16,787 bases of DNA from Verrucomicrobiota bacterium (GTDB taxonomy: Bacteria; Verrucomicrobiota; Verrucomicrobiia; Verrucomicrobiales; Verrucomicrobiaceae): contig JAIOQF010000032.1 in assembly GCA_021413535.1 (NCBI GenBank), positions 1-16,787 of the forward strand, in the 5' to 3' direction. The notes beneath the pieces are model-generated. The model made no database searches, was not told the DNA's origin, and saw only the letters and a program-made list of their open reading frames with translations. The position numbers and the translations under genes were made by a program. Shown here piece by piece: positions 1 through 6,918 of this stretch; position 1 is the first letter of the stretch, and each line of letters opens with the position of its first letter.

Positions 1-3000
1 AGTAGTTTCGTCAGTGTCTCTTTCGCCCTGGCATTTTCTCCGAGCTTCTTTTCCGTTAATGCCAGGCGCAGGAGATTGCGGGGTTCCCAAGGCCGCACTC
101 GAGTGATCTGAGTCAACACCCGGCGCGCGGCGTCTTCCTGTGCCGTGTCGCTATAATATTTGGCCAGATCTTCCAGTGCGGCGAAATCTTGGGAAAATCG
201 CGACTCCAGCCGCCGCCGCACTTGATCAGCTTCAATCGTGCGGAAATCCTGCTCCAGTAATTGCACCAGTTCGCGCCATTCGCCTGCCGCTTGCTGGGTT
301 GCTGCACTCGCTGCGATCTGTTTTTGGAAATAGATCGCATTCTTTAAATCACCCGCGCGCAATGCGGAGCTCCGCAACTGATCGAGCGAGAACGGCGTGT
401 CTGGCGAAGAGTAATATGCCTGTTTCATTTCGGCGAACGACATCTTTGCATCACCCTGACGTTCGAAAATCCGTGCCAGCGCCTCGTGCCAGAATCCGTC
501 GAACGGATGTTTCCGCGCCCGATCCCTGAATACTGACACAGCTAAATCGAGCCGCGACTTGCGTTCTTCCTCAGTGATCTCGCCCCGGCGGGAGTCAGCC
601 CACATCAATTGCTCGAGCGCGCGTTGAAACTTCTCCCGACGTCTTTTGTAATCCGTTTCTTCTTCCATCAATCGTGCATGAGCAGCGATGAAATCCGCGA
701 ACTTCCGCTGGGTGATCAACGCATCGGCCTGGCGCTCCAGCAGCGGCGCCACGTTGCCCTTGGCGTCGCGCACCGCCTTGTCCCAAAGCGCAAGAACATC
801 CTCGTGCCGGCCTTCTACGATGTAGCACTGGGCCAGCGCGGATAGAACAACTTCGTTCTCTGGATTATCCTTGATCAGTGCTTCGAGAATCTGCCGCGCC
901 TCGGAAAACCCCGGATGGTTTTTGCCATCGCCGCGCGCGATCTCCTGTTCCGCGAGGCGGAGCTGATACCCTGTGCGGTTGGCAGGATCGATTCTCGAGA
1001 GCAGCCGGAGTTGCCGGATTGCCAGCAGTGAGTTTTTTTCAATCAGCGCGATATCGAGCCAGAGCTTCTGTGCCTCAAGCGGCGCATCGGGCCCAAGCTG
1101 GTTTAAAAGATCGGAGGCCAGCACGAACTGATCAGCGCGGAAACACCACCAGGCTGCGCGCAGAATGCGTTCGGGCGTGGTCTGCGGCAGCAACCATGAA
1201 CCAAGAATCCAGAATCTGGAATGTTGCATCATCCATGCCTGCATCATTGCGTAATCTCTCACGGCATCTGCCACCGTTTTCCGCTGGTTGGCCGCGGGGG
1301 CATCACTTCCGAAGCCCTCGCCGGTGAAAATCGCGGGCAGCTTGAATTCGGTGCTCGGTGCCACTTGCGCGGCCGGCTTTGCTATTGGATCACCTGACAG
1401 CAGCGCGAGAATGCGTTCATCGACATCCGTGCGTTTTTCCGCGTTGTCGCTCAGGCTCCAGGCTTGCTCCAGCAATGGGAGCGCAGATTCATTCGGCCCG
1501 TTCTGAGTGAGCACATCCGCGAGCCGGAGCAGTTCGTCGCGGCCACCTTTGGATACGGCCACCGCATCGCGCGCTGCTTTTTCCGCAGTGCGTTGATCTC
1601 CACCACCAGCGAGAAACGCCGCCACTTGATTGATCCGGGTTCGACGATCTCCCGTGGTGACTCCAGAATATTGATCAAGCACGCGCTGCATCTCCTTCGT
1701 GCGCTGCCGCAAACGATAGAATGCCGCCAGTTCCATCACCGACTCTACTTTGTCCGGCTCGCGTTCGATGCGCGCCAGCAAAATCTTTTCCGTGAGCTCG
1801 TCGAGCGATTTATCGCGGGCGAAGGCCAGCACTTGTTTTTCAAGTTCGGGATTGGTGCCTTGCGTTATCAATTGTTTCAGCCGCTGCGAAGCTTTGGCTT
1901 CATTGCCGCTGCGCAAATCGACCTGACAACGCAGCAGCATCAGGGCAGGCGCATCCGATCCGTCGTTTTTTAGTCGCTCGTCTAGAAGTAAACCGGCCTC
2001 CTGCCAGCCTTCGTGATCGATCAGGACGCTGGCCAACTGCCACCGATATTCCAGCGCTTCGGGAAAATGTTTCACGAGTTCACGCAGCCACTTGATGCGT
2101 TCATCCGCGTCGACTGTCAGCTCGGCAAATTGGGCGAGATCAGCCAGTGACTTTTCCTGTGGCGGCACACCCACGGCTTTAAGCAGTTCGCTTTTCAAAA
2201 CATCGAGCTGGCCGAAGCGCTCGTGCAGTTTCACCAGCCGCTGAAAAAACTGCCGGTAACGCCAGTCGCGGAAATGCAGTAGCGTCAAGCCTTCACGCAA
2301 CGCGGCTCCTGCTTCTTGGAGATGATCGGCCTGCTCCTCGATGCGCGACAGTTCGTAGAGTGCGTCGATTTTCTGCGCCGGGTCAGTCGACTTGGTCATG
2401 CCTTGATAAAGTGTCAGCGCTTCATCAAGAAAGCCGGAGCCTAGCAGCAGTTGCGCGACTTCCCGCACCAGCGCCGTATTTTTCGGCTGGAGTTCGATTG
2501 CTTTCTTCCATGCAGCGGCGGCATCAGGGGATTTGCCGGCTCCAATAGCGAGTTTGCCTACTTCCAACAGCAGCGGCGCCAGTCGGGGATCATTTTCGGA
2601 CAGCGTTGCGGCCAGTAGCTTGAGGTAGTCGAGAGCCGTTTCTCGTTTCGAATTTTCGAGCGCGAGATCGGCCAGGGCGCGCAAGGCAATCGCGTTCTTC
2701 TCGTCTCCGTGCAGGATGCTTTCATAGAGCGACTCTGCATCATCTCGACGGCCCCCCTTCCGTAGAAGATGAGCCTGCACCAGGATTACGTTAGGATGCG
2801 GCTGCGCTTTTGCCTGGGCGGTGATCGAATCCAGCAGCAGGCTGGTGGACTGGTGTTTCTCGTAAAGGCTCCAGAGCAGTTCTAGCACCTGGCCGTATTC
2901 TGGCTTCTCCACCAGCAAGCTTAGATATTCCGACGCCAGCCGGGTGTCCTTCTCCAACCACGGCTGCGGTTCTGAAGCGGGCAGGGGAGCAAGAGCCAAC

Positions 3001-3047
3001 AACCAGCCGAGGCTGATGGCCTGCACCCACGCGAACGAGAACTTCAT
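1..3047 (-). CDS. Large exported TPR-repeat protein, C-terminus beyond window edge
   Basis: Reading the minus strand from the ATG at 3047 gives 1015 codons with no stop down to position 3, so the gene continues past the left edge. The N-terminus (MKFSFAWVQAISLGWLLALA, then PLPASEPQPW) is a signal peptide: a Lys, a hydrophobic stretch and a likely cleavage site near residues 24-26. The rest is helical and rich in Ala, Leu and Glu, with TPR-like units such as AWKKAIELQPKN followed by LLLGSGFLDEALTLYQG (about residues 175-215) and ILEALIKDNPENEVVLSALAQCYIVEGRHEDVL (about 720-755). TPR solenoids are scaffolds for protein contacts. Export suggests a periplasmic or envelope role, but no catalytic domain is visible and the function is unknown. 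No Shine-Dalgarno sequence precedes the ATG. It is divergent from the gene at 3190. The reading frame was followed across every line of this region. Confidence 0.9.
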   Translation of the reverse strand, partial: MKFSFAWVQAISLGWLLALAPLPASEPQPWLEKDTRLASEYLSLLVEKPEYGQVLELLWSLYEKHQSTSLLLDSITAQAKAQPHPNVILVQAHLLRKGGRRDDAESLYESILHGDEKNAIALRALADLALENSKRETALDYLKLLAATLSENDPRLAPLLLEVGKLAIGAGKSPDAAAAWKKAIELQPKNTALVREVAQLLLGSGFLDEALTLYQGMTKSTDPAQKIDALYELSRIEEQADHLQEAGAALREGLTLLHFRDWRYRQFFQRLVKLHERFGQLDVLKSELLKAVGVPPQEKSLADLAQFAELTVDADERIKWLRELVKHFPEALEYRWQLASVLIDHEGWQEAGLLLDERLKNDGSDAPALMLLRCQVDLRSGNEAKASQRLKQLITQGTNPELEKQVLAFARDKSLDELTEKILLARIEREPDKVESVMELAAFYRLRQRTKEMQRVLDQYSGVTTGDRRTRINQVAAFLAGGGDQRTAEKAARDAVAVSKGGRDELLRLADVLTQNGPNESALPLLEQAWSLSDNAEKRTDVDERILALLSGDPIAKPAAQVAPSTEFKLPAIFTGEGFGSDAPAANQRKTVADAVRDYAMMQAWMMQHSRFWILGSWLLPQTTPERILRAAWWCFRADQFVLASDLLNQLGPDAPLEAQKLWLDIALIEKNSLLAIRQLRLLSRIDPANRTGYQLRLAEQEIARGDGKNHPGFSEARQILEALIKDNPENEVVLSALAQCYIVEGRHEDVLALWDKAVRDAKGNVAPLLERQADALITQRKFADFIAAHARLMEEETDYKRRREKFQRALEQLMWADSRRGEITEEERKSRLDLAVSVFRDRARKHPFDGFWHEALARIFERQGDAKMSFAEMKQAYYSSPDTPFSLDQLRSSALRAGDLKNAIYFQKQIAASAATQQAAGEWRELVQLLEQDFRTIEADQVRRRLESRFSQDFAALEDLAKYYSDTAQEDAARRVLTQITRVRPWEPRNLLRLALTEKKLGENARAKETLTKL

Positions 3048-3189
3048 GGCCGGGAGAATACGCTGAATTCCTGGATTATGCAGCAATGGTGTCGTGAGAC
3101 TTAATGACGAGATGCGTGATCTGATTTTTTCGGCTGAAGTGTCGAATTATTGACAGACTCCTTCCACGATATATGTCAAATACAGTCCC

Positions 3190-4128
3190 ATGAAGAACAA
3201 AACCGAAATGATTGGGCTGGTGTCCCTGCTTCTTGTATCAGTTGCTTTTCTATATAGGACGACAGTCTACAACAAAGCAATAAAGGGCGGAGTTGAGGCA
3301 ATTGTTAGAGTCATATGGTCGCGGCCAGATCCAATACAGGCCTTAATGCAGACACCAATCGAGTTTTACGGCATCGTTCTTGATCAGAATGGCAATCCTG
3401 TCCCTGCGGCGAGGATTGAAGTCTCAGTGTTTGATAATATGACTAAAGCTTCGCTCCGAAATACAACTTCAGATGCCGCTGGGAAGTTCAAGATCCAGAC
3501 AAAGGGTGCGGGCCTGCGCATTGAAATCACCAAATCAGATTACTATTACGTTGATCCCGGAGGCGAACTAAAGCCATCAATACAAAGTTTTGATTTTGGC
3601 GCTGATCTTGGAAGAGGAATTAATAAATCAGATTCTTTTTCACCAATCATTTTTCATCTACGAAAAGCTGGAAACCCCATTCCACTGGAACGGCTTCGTG
3701 CTCAGCCTAAAGTGCCGCGCGACGGAAGCCTGATTTCAGTGAGTCTATCCAAGAGGGACAAGATTAATTTACAAATCCGTTGCCGAACGACGGAGGATAA
3801 CACGCAGCCACCCAATGCTCCATACGACTGGAGGTGCGAAGTCTCGATTGACGGAGGCGGTATCCAAGAGGCGAAGGATGAATTCGGTTTTCTTGCGCCA
3901 GAAGACGGCTATACCTCGTCGGCGATCATCGACATGCCAAAAACGCTAGATTCAAAAAAGTGGAACAGCCGTGCAAACCGGCACTATTGGCTTCGCTTTC
4001 CCGACAACACTTTAGGCAAAGTCGACTTGATGATGATTGCCGGAGGCGACCATTTTGCAGTGGTAAATGGCTTTCGGAATCCATCGCCAAATGATAGGAA
4101 CCTTGAGCCAAAACTCGACGCCAGATAA
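3190..4128 (+). CDS. Membrane-anchored protein with carboxypeptidase-regulatory-like domain
   Basis: 312 residues. One hydrophobic segment (about residues 8-22, GLVSLLLVSVAFLYR) follows a basic N-terminus and probably anchors the protein in the inner membrane with the bulk outside the cytoplasm. Residues 58-120 (YGIVLDQNGNPVPAARIEVSV, then DAAGKFKI) fit the pattern of a carboxypeptidase-regulatory-like (CarboxypepD_reg) beta-sandwich: G-x-V-x-D, a P-x-x-A-x-V/I strand, then D-x-x-G-x-F. That fold occurs in many surface and periplasmic proteins and is not itself a peptidase. The remainder (residues 150-312) is unrecognised. Base composition is visibly less GC-rich than the flanking genes, which may indicate acquisition or relaxed constraint. 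There is no clear ribosome binding site. Function unknown. Confidence 0.8.
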   Translation: MKNKTEMIGLVSLLLVSVAFLYRTTVYNKAIKGGVEAIVRVIWSRPDPIQALMQTPIEFYGIVLDQNGNPVPAARIEVSVFDNMTKASLRNTTSDAAGKFKIQTKGAGLRIEITKSDYYYVDPGGELKPSIQSFDFGADLGRGINKSDSFSPIIFHLRKAGNPIPLERLRAQPKVPRDGSLISVSLSKRDKINLQIRCRTTEDNTQPPNAPYDWRCEVSIDGGGIQEAKDEFGFLAPEDGYTSSAIIDMPKTLDSKKWNSRANRHYWLRFPDNTLGKVDLMMIAGGDHFAVVNGFRNPSPNDRNLEPKLDAR

Positions 4129-4197
4129 CTGACGATAGTGATCGGCATGCGGCGCATGGGTGCTGGTAAAATGTTGAAATGATGCTGTAAGTCGGTG

Positions 4198-4311
4198 ATG
4201 CGTCTCGCTTCTCATCACGGTCCAAACGTTTTGTTGGCCTGCTCCCGGAAGCGGGACGGATCATAAATGTAGTGCCAGCGAACTTTCCAAGGAGTGAGAA
4301 GCGGGACGCAT
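4198..4311. repeat. 114-bp inverted-repeat structure (17-bp arms) with internal hairpin
   Basis: ATGCGTCTCGCTTCTCA at 4198-4214 is the reverse complement of TGAGAAGCGGGACGCAT at 4295-4311 with one difference, which would be a G-U pair in RNA. Between the arms, TCCCG (4243-4247) and CGGGA (4252-4256) form a tight hairpin with loop GAAG. The core GAAGCGGGACG of the right arm recurs exactly at 4249-4259. It lies between the convergent 3' ends of the gene at 3190-4128 and the secretion ATPase, so it could be a small non-autonomous element or a bidirectional terminator-like structure. No T-tract was seen. Confidence 0.55.
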
Positions 4312-4335
4312 TACCTAGTTCTACCGCCGCCTGAC

Positions 4336-6090
4336 TTAATCCAGAAAATCCTCACTGGTCACACGCATGACTTCCTCGACGGTGGTGGCGCCTTCGAGGA
4401 CTTTGCGCCAACCATATTCGCGCAGGGAAATGAAACCGTCTTTGCGCGCCTGGCGGAGCAGTTCGTTGGCGCTGGCGCGCGAGGAAATGAGATCCTGCAT
4501 CGCGTTCGTGACCAGCACGATTTCATAAATGGCCAGCCGGCCGTGATGCCCAGTGCTGCGGCAGGCGGTGCAACCGGTGGCGGAGGCGGTGTAAATAGTC
4601 TTGTCGATGCCTTCGGCAAAGCCGCAGGCGGTGAGCTGCTCCCTGCTGTAATGCGCCGGTTGTTTGCACTGCGGACAGAGCGAGCGCACCAGTCGCTGGG
4701 CCAGGAAGGCGCGGACGGATGAGGCGACCAAGAATGGCTCCACGCCCATTTCCACGAGGCGGGTGATGCCGCCCACGGCGTCGTTGGTGTGCAGGGTGGA
4801 GAAGACGAGGTGGCCTGTGAGTGACGCGCGCACGGCGATCTCGGCAGTCTCGAGGTCGCGAATTTCTCCGATCATCACGACGTTCGGATCACCGCGCAGG
4901 ATGCTGCGCAGTCCGCTGGCGAAGGTCAGGTTGATCTCCGGTTTCACTGCGATCTGCACGACACCGGACAGCTTGTGTTCCACGGGATCTTCGATGGTGA
5001 CGATGCGCCGCGACACATTGTTCAATGAAGAGAGGAAGGTGTAGAGCGTGGTGCTCTTGCCGCTGCCGGTGGGGCCGGTGACCAGGACGATGCCGTTCGG
5101 TCTGCCGAGGAGTTGCGTGATTTTTTCGCGATAGTCCGGCGTGAGGCCGAGGCGATCGATGGTGAAACGCTCCTGGCCGAGCAAGCGGAGGCTGATGCTC
5201 TCGCCTTCCACGCTGGGGATGGTGGCCACGCGAACGTCGATGCTTTGATTTTCCAGCTTGAGGTTGATGCGTCCATCCTGCGGCAGGCGCTTTTCCGCGA
5301 TGTCGAGTTTGGCCATCACTTTGACGCGGGCGAGCACGGAGCCCTGCAGCGCCTTAATGTTTTCCGGCACGGGCACTTCATGGAGCACGCCGTCGATGCG
5401 GTAGCGGATGCGCAGGCTGTCCTGCACGGGCTCAAGGTGGATGTCCGTGGCGCGCTGGCCGAGTGCTTCGCGGATGATCTGATTGACGAACTTCACAACG
5501 GAAGCCTCGGCATCACCGGCGTCGATGACGTTGGCTTCATCGCGCAGATGGGCGTCGTCAAAGTCGGCGTCGCGATTTTTCAGAATGTCTTCAAACGTAT
5601 CGGCACCCACGCCGTAGAATTCCTGGATCGCGCGCAGCACTTCAGCGCGGGGTGCGAGTTGCCAGCGGATCGGCATTGGCACCACTCGGGCGGCAGCTTG
5701 GCGCGCTTGAAGATCGAAGGGATCGTAACAGGCGATGGCGATGGCGCTGTGCTCGTTCGCTGTGGGTTCATCATTCGCGCCGCCATTCTGGGCACCATTT
5801 TTTTCAAACGAAAGAGGGATCAGCCGGTGTCGGAGTGCGAGCCGTGTGGGGCAGGCTTTTTTCAAGTGCGCGGCTTCATCTCTGTCGGGTTGAACGGTGA
5901 GGTGCCACGGCCATTGAAGTTGTGCGGCCAGACTGCTGAGGAAGGCGGATTCATCGATCCCGGCACGATCCAAGAGCGCGTCCACAACGGGCTGGCCGGC
6001 GACGGCAGACTCGCGCACGACGGCATCCACCCGCGATTGATCGGCGGCTGCGGCGAGCGTGGCTCCAACGAGAAGCGGCGAGGTGGTCAT
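4336..6090 (-). CDS. gspE: GspE/PilB-family type II secretion / type IV pilus assembly ATPase
   Basis: 584 residues, the usual length for the family. An N-terminal T2SSE_N-like domain (about 20-160) precedes the hexameric ATPase core. Visible motifs: Walker A GPTGSGKST (339-347), the Asp box around TIEDPVEH (365-372), Walker B VVMIGEIRD (404-412), His box STLHTNDA (431-438), and two CxxC pairs, CPQC (472-475) and CTAC (507-510), that form the zinc site of GspE and PilB but not PilT. The cytoplasmic enzyme would hydrolyse ATP to drive pseudopilus or pilus assembly. No GspF/PilC or pilin gene lies next to it here. The closest same-strand neighbour is the small secreted protein ending at 6235, 144 bp upstream. 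GspE versus PilB cannot be decided from this sequence. The start ATG at 6090 has only a weak AGG upstream. Confidence 0.95.
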   Translation of the reverse strand: MTTSPLLVGATLAAAADQSRVDAVVRESAVAGQPVVDALLDRAGIDESAFLSSLAAQLQWPWHLTVQPDRDEAAHLKKACPTRLALRHRLIPLSFEKNGAQNGGANDEPTANEHSAIAIACYDPFDLQARQAAARVVPMPIRWQLAPRAEVLRAIQEFYGVGADTFEDILKNRDADFDDAHLRDEANVIDAGDAEASVVKFVNQIIREALGQRATDIHLEPVQDSLRIRYRIDGVLHEVPVPENIKALQGSVLARVKVMAKLDIAEKRLPQDGRINLKLENQSIDVRVATIPSVEGESISLRLLGQERFTIDRLGLTPDYREKITQLLGRPNGIVLVTGPTGSGKSTTLYTFLSSLNNVSRRIVTIEDPVEHKLSGVVQIAVKPEINLTFASGLRSILRGDPNVVMIGEIRDLETAEIAVRASLTGHLVFSTLHTNDAVGGITRLVEMGVEPFLVASSVRAFLAQRLVRSLCPQCKQPAHYSREQLTACGFAEGIDKTIYTASATGCTACRSTGHHGRLAIYEIVLVTNAMQDLISSRASANELLRQARKDGFISLREYGWRKVLEGATTVEEVMRVTSEDFLD

Positions 6091-6139
6091 GATGGCCTGA
6101 AGATATATCCGTTGCCGCGGGCTCTCAGTCCTCGGTGCA

Positions 6140-6226
6140 TGAAAAGCATGTCACGCCTTGCGAAGGAGGATTCAGTGGGCTGGCAGCCCACAACACGATT
6201 AGCAAGTCCAGCTCCCATGCTTTTCA
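6140..6226. repeat. Nested inverted repeats in the gap upstream of the secretion ATPase
   Basis: TGAAAAGCATG (6140-6150) is the exact reverse complement of CATGCTTTTCA (6216-6226). Inside the loop, GTGGGCT (6175-6181) and AGCCCAC (6185-6191) form a 7-bp stem with a 3-nt loop. The structure fills most of the 144-bp gap between the frameshifted secreted protein and the ATPase, both on the minus strand. It could be a transcript-processing or termination structure, but no U-tract follows. Confidence 0.4.
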
Positions 6227-6234
6227 ACAGGCAG

Positions 6235-6764
6235 CTAAGGGGTGGTTGCAGCCGTGGTGGTCGTTGTCGTTGTCGCGGTTTCCTTGGTGTAACCTTGACG
6301 GTTGAGTTCCAGGGCCAGTTCGGTCACGGTCTGCGCCAGCGAGAGGCCTTTTCTGTTGGCGTTATGGGTCTGATCCTCGTCCAGAACCATGCGAAGCTGG
6401 GAAACGCCGGCTGATCCAATGCTGCCATCCGATGCCGGGGAGCTGGCGGTGCTCTCATCATCAGCGGAAACCGCCGTCCCAGTCAGCGAGTCAGCGACAC
6501 GTATGCTCAGGCTCACCGTGGGACTTTTGACATTGATCTGGTGATCGATCTTGCCGATGGCAACCATGGCGCCCTTGGCTGTGCCGGATCCGGTTGAGGC
6601 GGAAATTACAGCTTTCTTTTCTTTTCCATCAACTGCGGTGAAGAGAAGGCCGGAACTGTCCGACTGGGTGAACGTAAAACCTGAGCCTCTGCCTGGGTTG
6701 CTGCGAAAGCCTGAATCAGCAGCATCAAGGCACTGATAAGAACGACCGACCGGATTTTTGTCAT
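6235..6764 (-). CDS. Small secreted protein with apparent one-base frameshift
   Basis: The ATG at 6764 opens a clear signal peptide (MTKIRSVVLISALMLLIQAF, then AATQAEAQV), but this frame stops at 6606 after 52 residues. The rest of a plausible protein (FTFTQSDSSGLLFTAVDGK onward, to the stop at 6235) lies in a second frame. The second frame extended upstream starts only at a TTG (6780) and reads as nonsense over the signal-peptide region. Adding one T to the TTTT run at 6679-6676 (AAAA on the plus strand) would join them as AEAQVFTFTQSDSSG, giving about 176 residues. The body resembles no family I recognise. It ends in a Thr-rich tail (TATTTTTTTAATTP). The break could be a sequencing error in a homopolymer, a real mutation, or slippage. 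A near-consensus promoter lies immediately upstream. Confidence 0.65.
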
Positions 6765-6769
6765 GTCTG

Positions 6770-6798
6770 ATTATTATCAATTACTTGGTATATGTCAA
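6770..6798 (-). promoter_or_regulatory. Sigma70-type promoter of the small secreted protein
   Basis: On the minus strand TTGACA (6798-6793) is followed after exactly 17 bp by AATAAT (6775-6770). That is a perfect -35 and a 5/6 match to the -10 consensus. The expected transcription start would fall at or beside the ATG at 6764, implying a leaderless or nearly leaderless mRNA. This fits the missing Shine-Dalgarno sequence and supports 6764 rather than the TTG at 6780 as the start. Confidence 0.5.
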
Positions 6799-6918
6799 TG
6801 AATTCCAACTGGTGCTGAAGGTGACATTTTTGAATGTTGAGTTCGGGAAACCAGCATCAGAACTTGGATGGCGCATAGTTTTTGACCGGTGGGGGCGGCG
6901 GACTTAGCGTGCCCGTCC

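Noticed and set aside
140..1973. Several plus-strand open frames in the left 2 kb
   Set aside because: All are antisense to the continuous 1015-codon TPR frame, which has a signal peptide and repeat structure.
3150..3178. TTGACA upstream of the gene at 3190 as a promoter
   Set aside because: At 17-bp spacing the -10 position reads ATGTCA; the better TATATG is only 14 bp away, so the pair is not convincing.
6175..6191. GTGGGCT/AGCCCAC hairpin as a rho-independent terminator
   Set aside because: No T-tract follows on either strand.
5113..6414. 433-codon open frame on the plus strand with AAGGAGGA before an internal GTG
   Set aside because: It lies antisense to the motif-complete secretion ATPase and the secreted protein, and reads as composition-driven sequence with no domain.
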